A stretch of 64,000 bases of DNA from Bordetella sp. FB-8 (GTDB lineage Bacteria; Pseudomonadota; Gammaproteobacteria; Burkholderiales; Burkholderiaceae_B), in contig NZ_KB907784.1 of NCBI RefSeq assembly GCF_000382185.1, positions 930,001 to 994,000 of the forward strand. The letters are read 5' to 3'. Under the pieces are notes generated by a model. It saw only the letters and a program-made list of their open reading frames with translations. It made no database searches and was not told the DNA's origin. How positions within the stretch are numbered: position 1 is the first letter of the stretch; every line of letters begins with the position of its first letter. The position numbers and the translations under genes were made by a program. Of this stretch, positions 28,674 to 38,193 are shown one piece after another.

Positions 28674-29177
28674 ATGATCGACAAAGCGACGTATCGGGAA
28701 GCCATGTCGGGACTGGGCGCGGCCGTAAGCGTCGTCACCAGCGCCGGCAAGGCCGGCCTGGCCGGATGCACCGTCTCCGCGGTCTGCTCGGTAACGAACG
28801 AACCGCCGACGCTACTGGTGTGTATCAATCGGGCAAGCAAGAACAACGCTGTCATCCGCGCCAACGGCAATCTCTGCGTCAATGTCCTGGCCGGCGATCA
28901 ACGCGACATTGCACTGCAGTTCGCGTCCAAGACCGCGTCGATGGAATCGCGCTTTGCCGCCGCCGAATGGGAGCAGCTGGAAACCGGCGCGCCGGCGCTG
29001 CTCGGAAGCATCGCCGCCCTCGATTGCGAGGTCATGGCGATGAACGAAGTCGGCACGCACACCGTCTTCTATTGCGAGATCAAAGCCGTGCGCAACTCCA
29101 ACGGCCGGGAAGGCCTGATCTATTTCGGCCGGGACTTCCATCGCCTGCGGCCCGCCGCGCAGGCGGTCCACGCCTAG
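28674..29177 (+). CDS. FMN/flavin reductase component (NADH:flavin oxidoreductase, HpaC/NtaB family)
   Basis: A 167-residue flavin reductase-like split beta-barrel. The N-terminal AAVSVVTSAGKAGLAGCTVSAVCSVTNEPPTLLVCINR and central NGNLCVNVLAGDQRDIALQFAS are hallmark segments. It probably supplies FMNH2 to the upstream monooxygenase, 38 bp away on the same strand. ATG 28674 is the conserved start; the frame is open upstream only as a shadow of the preceding gene. Confidence 0.93.
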   Translation: MIDKATYREAMSGLGAAVSVVTSAGKAGLAGCTVSAVCSVTNEPPTLLVCINRASKNNAVIRANGNLCVNVLAGDQRDIALQFASKTASMESRFAAAEWEQLETGAPALLGSIAALDCEVMAMNEVGTHTVFYCEIKAVRNSNGREGLIYFGRDFHRLRPAAQAVHA

Positions 29178-29201
29178 GGCCTGGCCACACGAAAGGTGAA
29201 C

Positions 29202-30434
29202 ATGCTCAGCCTACCCTTGGTTCGACGCCGGCCCAGTCCGTCGACCGTCATCGCCGTGGCGCAGCTTCTGGGAACGTCCCTGTGGTTCAGCGCAAACAGC
29301 GCCGCGCAGGATCTGGCCCGCGCCTGGCACATCGGCAATAGCGACATCGGCTGGCTGACCAGCGCCGTACAGACAGGATTCATCACCGGAACCTTGTTCA
29401 TGGCGCTGGCCGGCCTGGCCGACCGGTTCCGGGCAAGCCGCATTTTCGCCATCAGCACGATCGCCGGCGCCTTCTTCAATGCCTGCTTCGCCTGGTTTTC
29501 CCATGGACTGGCCGATGCCATGCTGTATCGGTTTCTTGTCGGCCTCTCCCTGGCCGGCATCTATCCGCTGGGCATGAAGCTCATCGTCAGCTGGGAGCCG
29601 CGCCGCACGGGCATGGCGCTGGCGCAATTGGTGGCCATGCTCACGCTGGGCACCGCGCTGCCGCACCTGCTGCGCCAGCTGGGCGCGGGCTTGCCCTGGC
29701 AAACCGTGATCCTCGCTTCTTCGGTACTCGCCCTGGGCGGCGGCGGCCTTATCTATGCGCTCGGCGAAGGCCCGCACCTGCCGGGCGCCCGCGGCCGATC
29801 CCACGACCGCGCAGGCGCAAACGGCGGCAAGGCCGCCGTGCTTTCGGCCTTCAAGGCCAGGCCTTTTCGCGCTGCAGCCTGGGGCTACTTCGGGCATATG
29901 TGGGAGCTGTATGCCTTCTGGACCGTCGTGCCCGTCCTGATCTCGCACACCACGCTTGCAGGAATCGTGCCGGGCTGGGGCGTGTCCGGCATGTCCTTCG
30001 TGGTCATCGCCGCCGGGGCGTTGGGCTGCATGGCCGGGGGAATGCTGACCCGGCGCTTGGACAGCGCGCCCGTAGCGCTGGGCGCCCTCTTCATCTCCGG
30101 CACCTGCGGCGCCGTCTTCGCCTTGTCCTGGTCGACTTTGTCGCCGCTGGCAATGGCGATACTCATGCTGGTTTGGGGCGCATCCGTCGTGGCCGACTCG
30201 CCCCAATTCTCCGCGCTCTCGGCCCGCAGTTGCCCCGCGGATCTGGTCGGGTCGGCCTTGGCGATACAGAACGCCATCGGCTTTGCCATCACGGTGGTGT
30301 CGATCTCACTATGCACCGACTTGCTGGCGCGGATAGGCCTGGACGCCGTATGGCTGCTGGTACCCGGGCCAATGGTCGGCCTGGCCGGATACACGCTGAC
30401 CATCCGCGGCGGCCAGCGCGCAATGCAGACCTGA
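29202..30434 (+). CDS. MFS transporter of the monooxygenase operon
   Basis: A 410-residue, 12-helix MFS protein ([28 protein letters not shown], then a [10 protein letters not shown] loop 2-3 motif). Third gene of the monooxygenase/flavin reductase operon, 24 bp behind the reductase, so probably imports the oxidised substrate or exports a product. ATG 29202 is chosen for its AAAGGTGA site; a GTG 6 bp upstream is in frame. A 185-bp spacer with no further gene follows. Confidence 0.88.
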   Translation: MLSLPLVRRRPSPSTVIAVAQLLGTSLWFSANSAAQDLARAWHIGNSDIGWLTSAVQTGFITGTLFMALAGLADRFRASRIFAISTIAGAFFNACFAWFSHGLADAMLYRFLVGLSLAGIYPLGMKLIVSWEPRRTGMALAQLVAMLTLGTALPHLLRQLGAGLPWQTVILASSVLALGGGGLIYALGEGPHLPGARGRSHDRAGANGGKAAVLSAFKARPFRAAAWGYFGHMWELYAFWTVVPVLISHTTLAGIVPGWGVSGMSFVVIAAGALGCMAGGMLTRRLDSAPVALGALFISGTCGAVFALSWSTLSPLAMAILMLVWGASVVADSPQFSALSARSCPADLVGSALAIQNAIGFAITVVSISLCTDLLARIGLDAVWLLVPGPMVGLAGYTLTIRGGQRAMQT

Positions 30435-30619
30435 GCACGCCTGCGCAGCAAGACACAAGTCGGCACACCGACAAGGTTAACGGCGGCTTAACCTATCGGC
30501 CGCCACGCCCATTGCTGACAAAACCAGGACTCCTCCCTAGAATCGACCCTCTGGACGCCTCGTTTGCCCCGGGCCACTCCATTTTCGCCCGGCCGGTTGG
30601 CCCATTTGAAGGAAGTGCA

Positions 30620-32488
30620 ATGAACACATCCGCGCAAGGCCTGGATATCCAGGCCCCTGCCTACGTCAAGAACCCCAAGCTCGTGGCCTGGGTCGCCAAA
30701 ATGGCCGCTCTGTGCAAGCCCGCCAGAATCCATTGGTGCGACGGCAGCCAGGAAGAATACGACGCCCTGTGCCAACAGCTCGTGGACGCCGGCACCTTCA
30801 AAAAGCTCAACCCTGCCAAGCGTCCCGGCAGCTACCTAGCCTGGACCGACCCCTCGGACGTGGCCCGCGTCGAAGACCGCACTTTCATCTGCTGCGAAAA
30901 GCAGGACGACGCCGGCCCCACCAACAACTGGATGGCCCCGGCCGAGATGCGCGCCACGCTGCAGCCGCTGTTCGACGGCTGCATGGCAGGCCGCACGATG
31001 TACGTGATCCCTTTCTCCATGGGCCCGCTGGGCAGCCCCATCGCCCACGTCGGGGTGGAATTGTCCGACAGCGCCTACGTGGCCGTGAACATGAAGCTCA
31101 TGACCCGTATGGGCCGCGCGGTCTACGACGTAATCGGCGAAAACGGCGAATTCGTGCCCTGCATGCACACCATCGGCGCGCCGCTCAAGCGCGGCGAAAA
31201 AGACCAGACCGCCTGGCCCTGCAACAAAACCAAGTACATCGTCCACTACCCAGAAACGCGCGAAATCTGGTCCTACGGCTCGGGCTACGGCGGCAACGCG
31301 CTGTTGGGCAAAAAGTGCTTCGCGCTGCGCATCGCCTCCACCATGGGCCGCGCCCAGGGCTGGCTCGCCGAGCACATGCTGATTCTGGGCGTGACCAAAC
31401 CCGACGGCAGCAAATATCACGTGGCCGCCGCCTTCCCCAGCGCCTGCGGCAAGACCAACTTCTCCATGCTCGTGCCACCCGCGGCCTTTGCCGGCTGGAG
31501 CGTGACGACCGTCGGCGACGACATCGCCTGGATCAAGCCGCAGGCCGACGGCAGCCTGCGCGCCATCAACCCCGAGGCCGGCTACTTCGGCGTGGCACCC
31601 GGCACCAATTACCACACCAACCCCAACTGCATGAAGAGCCTGGGCAAGAATGTGATTTTCACCAACGTGGCGCTGACCGACGACGGCGACGTATGGTGGG
31701 AAGGCATGGAAAAGGACACGGGGGGCAAGCTGCCCGATCACCTCCTGGATTGGCAGGGCAAGGACTGGACGCCCCAGATCGCCAGGGAAACCGGCGCCAA
31801 GGCCGCGCACCCCAATGCGCGCTTCACCGTGGCCGCGACCAACAACCCCGCGCTGGATAACGCCTGGGACGATCCGGCCGGCGTGAAGATCGACGCCTTC
31901 GTCTTCGGCGGCCGCCGTTCCACGACCGTGCCGCTGGTCACTGAATCGCGCGACTGGACCGAGGGCGTCTACATGGCCGCCACGATGGGTTCGGAGACCA
32001 CGGCCGCGGCCTTCGGCGCCCAGGGCGTGGTGCGCCGCGATCCGTTCGCCATGCTGCCGTTCGCAGGCTACAACATGAGCGACTACTTCCAGCACTGGCT
32101 CGAGCTGGGCGCCACGATACAGGGCCAGGGCGGGAAGCTGCCCAGGATCTTCACCACCAACTGGTTCCGCAAGAATGCCGAAGGCAAGTTCGTCTGGCCC
32201 GGCTACGGCGAGAACATGCGTGTCCTCAAATGGATGATCGATCGCATCGAAGGCCAGGCCGCGGGCCAAGAGACAGCCTTTGGCATCGCCCCCAAGTACA
32301 ACGAGATCAACTGGAGCGGCCTGGACTTCTCCGCCGAGCAGTTCGACAGCGTGACCGACTTCGACCAGGGCGCCTGGGCCGAGGAAATGAAGCTGCACGA
32401 CGCGCATTTCGACAAGCTGGCCCACAAGCTGCCCAAGGAACTGATGTCGGCCAAGGAAAGGCTGCAACGGCGCCTGGGCGCTTTGTGA
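30620..32488 (+). CDS. pckG: Phosphoenolpyruvate carboxykinase (GTP)
   Basis: A 622-residue GTP-type PEPCK making PEP from oxaloacetate for gluconeogenesis. Kinase P-loop [13 protein letters not shown], metal/substrate segment [36 protein letters not shown] and C-terminal [16 protein letters not shown] are all present. GGAAG precedes ATG 30620; the frame is open further upstream but without a family match. The tRNA-Phe gene follows 53 bp later. Confidence 0.97.
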   Translation: MNTSAQGLDIQAPAYVKNPKLVAWVAKMAALCKPARIHWCDGSQEEYDALCQQLVDAGTFKKLNPAKRPGSYLAWTDPSDVARVEDRTFICCEKQDDAGPTNNWMAPAEMRATLQPLFDGCMAGRTMYVIPFSMGPLGSPIAHVGVELSDSAYVAVNMKLMTRMGRAVYDVIGENGEFVPCMHTIGAPLKRGEKDQTAWPCNKTKYIVHYPETREIWSYGSGYGGNALLGKKCFALRIASTMGRAQGWLAEHMLILGVTKPDGSKYHVAAAFPSACGKTNFSMLVPPAAFAGWSVTTVGDDIAWIKPQADGSLRAINPEAGYFGVAPGTNYHTNPNCMKSLGKNVIFTNVALTDDGDVWWEGMEKDTGGKLPDHLLDWQGKDWTPQIARETGAKAAHPNARFTVAATNNPALDNAWDDPAGVKIDAFVFGGRRSTTVPLVTESRDWTEGVYMAATMGSETTAAAFGAQGVVRRDPFAMLPFAGYNMSDYFQHWLELGATIQGQGGKLPRIFTTNWFRKNAEGKFVWPGYGENMRVLKWMIDRIEGQAAGQETAFGIAPKYNEINWSGLDFSAEQFDSVTDFDQGAWAEEMKLHDAHFDKLAHKLPKELMSAKERLQRRLGAL

Positions 32489-32541
32489 TGCTCACCTGAA
32501 ATGAGGCGCTGCATTTTTATGCTATAGTGCCGCACTTCGTT

Positions 32542-32617
32542 GGCCTGGTAGCTCAGTCGGTAGAGCAGCGGATTGAAAATCCGCGTGTCGGTGGTTCGAT
32601 TCCGCCCCAGGCCACCA
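32542..32617 (+). tRNA. tRNA-Phe (GAA)
   Basis: A 76-nt cloverleaf including an encoded CCA. Acceptor GGCCTGG pairs with CCAGGCC; D arm GCTC/GAGC; anticodon stem GCGGA/TCCGC with loop TTGAAAA (anticodon GAA at 32576-32578); T arm GGTGG-TTCGATT-CCGCC. A TATAGT at 32523-32528 is a plausible -10 box. A strong terminator follows. Confidence 0.97.
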
Positions 32618-32645
32618 CCGAAATCTGCCCAAGATTCAAGTACTT

Positions 32646-32677
32646 AGCCCAGCCACCGCGCTGGGCTTTTTGCTTTT
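32646..32677 (+). terminator. Intrinsic terminator after tRNA-Phe
   Basis: An 8-bp stem AGCCCAGC / GCTGGGCT with a 6-nt loop followed by TTTTTGCTTTT, ending the tRNA transcript 29 bp past CCA. Confidence 0.92.
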
Positions 32678-32836
32678 CCCTGTCACTCAAAGGCGGGAAT
32701 CCTGACACTGGCATCGGTGAGCCATTGCGGTCAGGTGCGTTTGTCTGCGTCTTTTACGCGCAGCTCAATGCCAGTTGTGGTTTAGTTTGAGGGAATCCGC
32801 TCCTGGGAAAAATCTGCAATTCGGCTATTGCGATTT

Positions 32837-32879
32837 TATCTGTATTACGGATAAACTATCATTATCTGTTTTGCGGATA
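32837..32879. promoter_or_regulatory. Two HipB-like operators in the hipBA promoter
   Basis: Two 17-bp sites with the same frame, TATCTGTATTACGGATA (32837-32853) and TATCTGTTTTGCGGATA (32863-32879), are spaced 26 bp centre to centre. They match TATCyG-N5-CGGATA and recall the E. coli HipB operator TATCC-N8-GGATA. A TTGCGA (32828-32833) could be the -35, placing the first site in the promoter spacer. The arrangement predicts autorepression. Confidence 0.75.
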
Positions 32880-32883
32880 TTTT

Positions 32884-33144
32884 ATGATCTCCCTATCTCC
32901 TCAACCTCTTGTGACGGCGGCGCAGCTAAGTCAGATGCTCAAGGCTGCCCGCAAGGACCGCCAGCTCACACAAGCACAATTGGCCGCCCGCCTGGGATTG
33001 AGCCAAAACCGAGTCTCCTATCTGGAGCAGCACCCAGAGGGGGTAAACGTGCAGCAATTGTTGACCTGGTGTGCGGTCGTCGGGCTCGAGCTGCGACTGG
33101 GCGAGCGCGCTGTCCTCTCCCCTCAAATCAACTCAGAGTGGTGA
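32884..33144 (+). CDS. hipB: HipB-type XRE antitoxin
   Basis: An 86-residue XRE protein whose HTH reads RQLTQAQLAARLGLSQNRVSYLEQHP, followed by the short beta element LELRLGERAVLS that forms the dimer in HipB. It should bind the two operators directly upstream and neutralise HipA. Lower G+C than the flanks suggests acquisition; it follows a tRNA gene. Confidence 0.9.
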   Translation: MISLSPQPLVTAAQLSQMLKAARKDRQLTQAQLAARLGLSQNRVSYLEQHPEGVNVQQLLTWCAVVGLELRLGERAVLSPQINSEW

Positions 33145-33145
33145 G

Positions 33146-34495
33146 ATGGGTCGCCGCTCGCATAGTCAGACACTGACGCTATGGTCTAACGGGGTCTACG
33201 TAGGACGCTGGACAGTCACCGCGCGTGCAAGCATGGAGTTGCAATACGACTCGGGATGGATTGCGTCCGACCGAGGGCGGCCCATCTCCCTTTCTTTGCC
33301 TTTCACACTGAACAATGCCCCCTTGAAGAGTGCTGCCGTCGAGAACTACTTCGAGGGACTACTACCTGACAGCGACGCCATCCGTCGGCGAGCGGCCGTG
33401 AGATTCAAGACAGGCTCGACCGACGCCTTTGACCTGCTCGCTGCAATAGGACGAGATTGTGTAGGCGCGCTGCAGATCCTGCCAGAAGGAGAACTGCCTG
33501 CGGGCGTTGATCGGGTGGAAGGCATCACTGTCGATGATGCTGCGATCGAGCGCCATCTACTCGAAGCGACAATGCCCGGCCGCTTTGATGGCGCTCGTGA
33601 TCCTGACGATGACTTTCGGATTTCACTTGCCGGGGCGCAAGACAAGGACGCCTTCCTCTGGTGGGAAGGAAAATGGATGAAGCCACGCGGAGCAACGCCC
33701 ACCACGCATATATTCAAACTACCCCTGGGACTAGTGGGCGGTCGGCAAGCTGACTTCAGCACATCAGTAGATAACGAGTGGCTATGCCTGCGCTTACTCG
33801 ACGCCTATGGACTCCCTACGGCACACGCCGACATCCGCACATTCGGCAAGCAGCGAGTTCTAGTGGTTGAACGGTTCGACCGTGCGGTATCGGCCGACGG
33901 CACGCGCCTGTTTCGCCTTATGCAGGAGGACTTCTGCCAGGCTTCCGGTGTCTCGCCATATCTCAAGTATGAAAGCGAGGGTGGCCCGGGACTGAAGTCG
34001 TTGTGCACTCTGTTGCAGCAATCGCAGGCTGCAGAGCAGGATCTGCGCACGCTGATGGCCTCACAGATCCTCTTCTGGTTGCTACGCGCGCCCGATGGCC
34101 ATGCCAAGAATTTCAGTGTCCAGCTTTTGGCCGGTGGGCCAGGGCGGTTCAAACTGACGAAAATGTACGACGTAATGTCGGCTTTGCCCATTATCGGAAA
34201 AGGTCAGAAACTGTGGGCAGAGCAAGACATCAAGCTGGCAATGGCGCTGCTAGGCAAAAACCGGCATTACCACATGCACGACATCCAGCGTCGGCATTTC
34301 AACAGCACCGCTCGACAGGTTGGGTATGGCGACTCGGCCGAACCCCTGCTTCAAGAGTTGATTGCGCGCACGCCTGAGGTCGTGGAGAAAGTTCAGGGCG
34401 AGTTGCCTGAGGATTTCTCACCATTGGTGGCCGACAAAGTCCTGGGCGGCCTACTGGCGAACGCCCGCCTGCTTGAACGCATGCCCTCGAATTAA
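33146..34495 (+). CDS. hipA: HipA-type serine/threonine kinase toxin
   Basis: A 449-residue HipA. N-terminal domain includes SLPFTLNNAPLKSAAVENYFEGLLPDSDAIRRR; the ATP-binding region has ISLAGAQDKDAFL (Ser at about 161 equals the autophosphorylated Ser150 of E. coli HipA); catalytic DGHAKNFS is at about 317, and the metal-binding Asp is in KMYDVMSALP. In E. coli the kinase phosphorylates glutamyl-tRNA synthetase, stopping translation. All key residues are present. It starts one base after the hipB stop; the frame is open upstream inside hipB. Confidence 0.93.
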   Translation: MGRRSHSQTLTLWSNGVYVGRWTVTARASMELQYDSGWIASDRGRPISLSLPFTLNNAPLKSAAVENYFEGLLPDSDAIRRRAAVRFKTGSTDAFDLLAAIGRDCVGALQILPEGELPAGVDRVEGITVDDAAIERHLLEATMPGRFDGARDPDDDFRISLAGAQDKDAFLWWEGKWMKPRGATPTTHIFKLPLGLVGGRQADFSTSVDNEWLCLRLLDAYGLPTAHADIRTFGKQRVLVVERFDRAVSADGTRLFRLMQEDFCQASGVSPYLKYESEGGPGLKSLCTLLQQSQAAEQDLRTLMASQILFWLLRAPDGHAKNFSVQLLAGGPGRFKLTKMYDVMSALPIIGKGQKLWAEQDIKLAMALLGKNRHYHMHDIQRRHFNSTARQVGYGDSAEPLLQELIARTPEVVEKVQGELPEDFSPLVADKVLGGLLANARLLERMPSN

Positions 34496-34573
34496 CCAAT
34501 CTGTCTCAGCACCGGGCTTGCGGACCACAGTATGCTGATGCACAAGCGTTTTTGATTCTCGATCAACACTACT

Positions 34574-35295
34574 GGCTCTGTTGAATTTCAAGTGGGCTGA
34601 GGCGCGTGCGGGTTGATCGCCTCGATGAATCCATTGGTCTGACGGGTCCGCGCCCAGGCCACGATGCCCTCCATGTGACGGCGCACGAGGCCGGCGACTT
34701 CCTTCATCGGCTCGACCTTCGAGCGCATGACGCAGGTGCTCCAGTACTGCAGCATTTCGCGCATCACGTTGACCTGCTTTCGATCGAGAATCTCTCGCAA
34801 CTGCTCCTTGTAGAACCACGCCCGCGCGGTGCGCTTGAGGGTCGGCTGCGTGATCAGCTCGTGGAGCGCGGCGGCCGCCTCGGGCTTGAGGCTGTAGCTG
34901 TCCTTGAGCAGCGTCCAGCGCATGCCTTTGAGGGACTTGTCGGTGCGCTGTTCGATGCGCCGCGTCTTGTCGACAGCCGCATTCGCGTGCCCTATGACGT
35001 GGAACTTGTCGAAGGTGATGTGCGCGTTGGGCAGTTCGCTGCTCACGCCCTTGATGAAGGCCGGCGACATGTCGATGCTCACCGAGGTGATCTGTTCGGG
35101 CGGGCAGCCATGGGCCAGGAGATCGGCGGCCAGCGCTTCGATGGTCTTGGCGTTGCGCCCTTCGGTGACGAAGATCACGCGCCGGGCATCGGTATCGGCC
35201 GCCAAGGTCACGTAGCTGTGGCCGCGAGCGCGCGAGGTCTCGTCGATGGCCAGCGCCGTGACGTCGCTAAAGTCGGCCATTCCAAGGGCCATCTC
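34574..35295 (-). mobile_element. Truncated ISL3-family transposase with one terminal repeat
   Basis: A minus-strand frame (34588-35292) encodes the middle of an ISL3-type DDE transposase: SDVTALAIDETSRARGHSYVTL, ITSVSIDMSPAFIKGVSSELPNAHITFDKFHVI, RWTLLKDSYSLKPE and MRRHMEG-like IVAWARTRQTNGFIEAIN. Both ends are missing: the N-terminal zinc-finger part and the C-terminal part after FIEAIN. GGCTCTGTTGAATTTCAAGTGG at 34574 looks like the retained terminal repeat. The partner repeat is not found near 35295. Non-functional. Confidence 0.8.
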
Positions 35296-35296
35296 G

Positions 35297-35374
35297 ACGT
35301 AGCATGAGAAACGTCGCGCCCCAGAACATGGTGACTACGACAAGGGCCCATTCTTTTCGGTTGAGAAAGATCAT
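35297..35374 (-). pseudogene. 5' stub of an EamA/DMT-family transporter cut by the ISL3 remnant
   Basis: ATG 35374 opens MIFLNRKEWALVVVTMFWGATFLMLR, the first helix of an EamA (drug/metabolite) transporter, after which the sequence becomes IS-derived near 35297. The rest of the gene is absent on the far side of the IS. It is divergent from the XRE-cupin regulator at 35426, which it probably used to serve. Confidence 0.65.
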
Positions 35375-35399
35375 GCGATGGAACAGCGGATGATTTAAT

Positions 35400-35419
35400 A
35401 TGCGCAAAATACTGCGCAT
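35400..35419. promoter_or_regulatory. Inverted-repeat operator upstream of the XRE-cupin gene
   Basis: ATGCGCA-AAATAC-TGCGCAT, 7-bp perfect arms, lies between the divergent transporter stub and the regulator ATG at 35426. Likely the regulator's own binding site. Confidence 0.6.
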
Positions 35420-35425
35420 TACGAT

Positions 35426-35995
35426 ATGAGCAATAAACTGCACAGTCAAGCCGAAGGCACTGGCGTGCTCACGCACGTTGCCGGCAACCTGCGCCGTCTT
35501 CGCCAGCAGGCGGGAATGAGCCAGCTCGCGCTCGCGCAAGCGTCGGGCCTGAGCCGCCGGATGATCGTGGGCCTGGAGGCCGGCGAAACCAACATCAGCC
35601 TCTCCAATCTCGACAAACTCGCAGCCGCCCTCGGCACGAGTTTCGTGACGCTGGTCAGCGACCCCGAGGCCCAGAGCCAGCGGCTCGACGAACTGCTGTG
35701 GAAGGGACGCCGCAAGGAGAGCCGCGGCGTGTTGCTCGGTTTCGTGCCGGCCGCGCATGAGGCGCAACTTTGGTTCTGGAGCCTCGCGTCGGGGGAGCGG
35801 TATCAGGCCGAGCCGGACCCTCCCGGGTGGCACGAAATGATTTTCGTCGTCTCCGGAAGCCTGACTCTCGAACTCGAAGCCGAGACGATGGTGGTTCCGG
35901 CAGGAAAGTACGCCATCTATAGCAGCGCGCAAGCCTATGCCTACCGCAACGACGCAGATGCGCCGGTTGCCTTCGTCAGAAACGTGGTCGCCTGA
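35426..35995 (+). CDS. XRE-cupin transcriptional regulator
   Basis: A 189-residue protein with an XRE HTH (QQAGMSQLALAQASGLSRRMIVGLEAGETNISLSNLDKLAAALG) and a C-terminal cupin (PPGWHEMIFVVSGSLTLELEAETMVVPAGKYAIYSS). Members often repress a divergent amino-acid or metabolite exporter. Here the divergent EamA gene is destroyed, so the regulator may be an orphan. It shares architecture, but little sequence, with the regulator at 26572. Confidence 0.87.
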   Translation: MSNKLHSQAEGTGVLTHVAGNLRRLRQQAGMSQLALAQASGLSRRMIVGLEAGETNISLSNLDKLAAALGTSFVTLVSDPEAQSQRLDELLWKGRRKESRGVLLGFVPAAHEAQLWFWSLASGERYQAEPDPPGWHEMIFVVSGSLTLELEAETMVVPAGKYAIYSSAQAYAYRNDADAPVAFVRNVVA

Positions 35996-36277
35996 GATAG
36001 GGCCTGGCCCTCACGCTCGGGCGCCGCGCCGGCGCATCCATGCAATCCGGCGCGGGGTACGCGAACCGAGCGACGCCGAGGGCACCTCTATCAGAGTGTC
36101 CATCGCAGGCGAGATCCAGCGCCTGCCGTCAGAAAATCGACGCTGCCGGACAACTCATCGTTGCCTTTCGACACGCGCAATGCCGCCCGGCGAAGGCTGG
36201 AAAACTCCGCTCGGCGAGAAGCCGGCAGGTCGTTCGAACAAGGCGTGTGGTTCTGCAAGGCGCGAGCGAAGCCTGTC
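35996..36277. other. Intergenic stretch, no gene recognised
   Basis: 282 bp between the XRE-cupin gene and the converging lysE-type gene. Short open frames occur on both strands, but none has a recognisable domain or ribosome site. No strong terminator is visible. Confidence 0.5.
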
Positions 36278-36925
36278 TCAGATTCCACGGCACGCGTGAA
36301 GGAGCAAAAACGCCGACAGCACGCACATCGTCAGGCCGGTCAGCAAATCGAGTACCTGCCATGCCCGCGGCCGCGCAAACCAGGGCGCCAGCCATTGCGC
36401 ACCGAATCCGAGCAGGCTGAACCACAGCGCGCTCCCCATTCCGGCACCCGCGACGAACCACCACCGTAAGCCATCCGGCTGGCGGGCGCCCATATTGCCC
36501 ATCAGGAGCACGGTATCGAGATAGACGTGGGGGTTGAGCACCGTGAAGGCGATCGCCTGCCCCATGACCGTGCCGAGCGTCTGGCGTTGGCCGCCGGTCC
36601 TTGCGCTTAGCACTTCGACGCGGCGCATCCGCTGCAGGGCCCGCAATCCGTACACCGCGAGAAACGCGGCACCGGCCAGCGCCAAGGCGCGAGACAGCAT
36701 GCGGCTTGCGCTCAGCGCCTGCGACATGCCGGCAACGCCGGCGCCGACCAGCGCCACGTCCGCCAGCATGCAGAACAGGACGACGGCCCCGATATGTTCC
36801 CGGCGCAAGCCCTGGCGCAGGACAAACGCATTCTGCGCGCCGATCGCCACGATCAGCCCCAAACTGAGCGTCATGCCTTGTATGACTGCGGGAAGAAAGG
36901 GAGCGGCAGCGAGAAGTCTGGACAT
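36278..36925 (-). CDS. LysE/ArgO-family amino-acid exporter
   Basis: A roughly 215-residue membrane protein with six helices. QGMTLSLGLIVAIGAQNAFVLRQGLRREHI is the signature LysE/ArgO N-terminus, and AIAFTVLNPHVYLDTVLLMG the conserved central NPH-Y block. It probably exports lysine, arginine or their toxic analogues. The start is uncertain: ATG 36925 is used, with ATG 36934 and 36961 also in frame. It is divergent from an argP-type regulator, the normal pairing. Confidence 0.88.
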   Translation of the reverse strand: MSRLLAAAPFLPAVIQGMTLSLGLIVAIGAQNAFVLRQGLRREHIGAVVLFCMLADVALVGAGVAGMSQALSASRMLSRALALAGAAFLAVYGLRALQRMRRVEVLSARTGGQRQTLGTVMGQAIAFTVLNPHVYLDTVLLMGNMGARQPDGLRWWFVAGAGMGSALWFSLLGFGAQWLAPWFARPRAWQVLDLLTGLTMCVLSAFLLLHACRGI

Positions 36926-36999
36926 GGCCGCCATCTTGCGAGCTTGTTTATGTGAAGGCAAACTATGTTTACTTCATTCAATTAAGTTCAACTAATTCA

Positions 37000-37899
37000 T
37001 TGCTAGACTATTCCGCACTGGCTGCACTGGCCGCCGTCATTCGCGAAGGCAGTTTCGACCGGGCTGCCCGCGCCTTGCATGTCACGCCGTCGGCCGTCTC
37101 GCAGCGCATCCGGCTGCTGGAGGAGCGCGTGGGCTGCGCGCTGGTGGTGCGCGACCAGCCCTGCCGCCCGACCGATACGGGCCGCCGGTTATGCCAGCAC
37201 ATCGACCGTGTGCGCCTGCTGGAGCAGGAATTGCAGGCCGTGCTGCCGGCCATCGCGCCGCAGGACGGTGGCGCGCGGGTGCCGCTGCCCATCGCCGTCA
37301 ACGCCGACAGCCTGGCTACCTGGCTCGTACCCGCGATCGCCGCCTTCGCTGCCAGCGCGCCGGTGCTTGTCGATGTCTCGGTGGATGACGAAGGCCATAC
37401 CGCCCAGTGGCTGCGCAGCGGCGCGGTGCTGGCCGCCGTCACCGCGCAAGCGCGCCCCACCACCGGCTGCAACAGCCGGCCGCTGGGGGCCATGCGGTAT
37501 GTCGCCGCGGCCAGCCCGGACTTTGTACGCCGTCATTTCGCGCACGGCGTGACGGCAGGCGCGCTCTCCCGAGCGCCTTCGTTGATGTTCAGCCTTAAAG
37601 ACAACCTGCAAACGCGATGGGCCCGTCGCCTCTGCCACCGCGAGGTGGAATTGCCTCGCCATGCCTTGCCCTCGACCCAAGCCTTCGTGACGGCATCCGT
37701 AGCCGGAATGGGATGGGGCATGCACCCGATCATGCTTGCAGCCGAGCACCTGCAGCGGGGCACGCTGGTCGAACTCGTGGCGGACACGCCACTGGACATT
37801 CCGCTGTACTGGCATCATGCCCGCGCGGCGTCGGCCCTGGTCGACGGCTTGAGTCGCGCCGTGCTCGCCGCGGCCAGGTCTACATTGCGGCAAAGGTAA
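37000..37899 (+). CDS. argP: ArgP/LysG-type LysR regulator
   Basis: A 299-residue LTTR. LDYSALAALAAVIREGSFDRAARALHVTPSAVSQRIRLLEERVG is typical of ArgP/LysG, which senses lysine and arginine and activates the divergent exporter gene. The family start pattern is M-x-DY directly before SALAAV, which here corresponds to a TTG codon at 37000; a GTG at 36952 would add 16 atypical residues. The length with TTG matches the family (about 297). The 74-bp AT-rich spacer holds both promoters. Confidence 0.85.
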   Translation: MLDYSALAALAAVIREGSFDRAARALHVTPSAVSQRIRLLEERVGCALVVRDQPCRPTDTGRRLCQHIDRVRLLEQELQAVLPAIAPQDGGARVPLPIAVNADSLATWLVPAIAAFAASAPVLVDVSVDDEGHTAQWLRSGAVLAAVTAQARPTTGCNSRPLGAMRYVAAASPDFVRRHFAHGVTAGALSRAPSLMFSLKDNLQTRWARRLCHREVELPRHALPSTQAFVTASVAGMGWGMHPIMLAAEHLQRGTLVELVADTPLDIPLYWHHARAASALVDGLSRAVLAAARSTLRQR

Positions 37900-38193
37900 A
37901 TCTGATGCGTCCGAAAAGACGGGGCAAGGCCATCCAGCACGGTCTCACTGTTCCGTGCGGCACACGACTGACCCGAGATACCCGCGGTAGAACTGCATGC
38001 CCTCGCGCACGTCCAGCTCGAGGGCAGTCGCATGGCTTGGCTGTGCGCGGTGATCGTATCAAAAATTTCCATCGCCGCCTGCGATGTGATCGAGCAGAAC
38101 CAGGAAAAATTTAAAGGGCTGGGATGGAGAGGGCTAGTGGACGGATGTCGAGCACACCCGCTCAGTTGCACCGGGTCTGCAGACCAAGTCTAT
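37900..38193. other. Intergenic stretch, possibly decayed coding DNA
   Basis: 294 bp between argP and the CDF gene. On the minus strand a readable segment SHATALELDVREGMQFYRGY is bounded by stops in the same frame. It looks like old coding sequence, but I cannot assign a family. Confidence 0.35.

Noticed and set aside
30836..32467. A 543-codon minus-strand frame opposite pckG.
   Set aside because: No homology features; pckG on the other strand is certain.
32618..35300. A genomic island with att repeats derived from tRNA-Phe.
   Set aside because: I looked for a second copy of the tRNA 3' end downstream within the window and found none.
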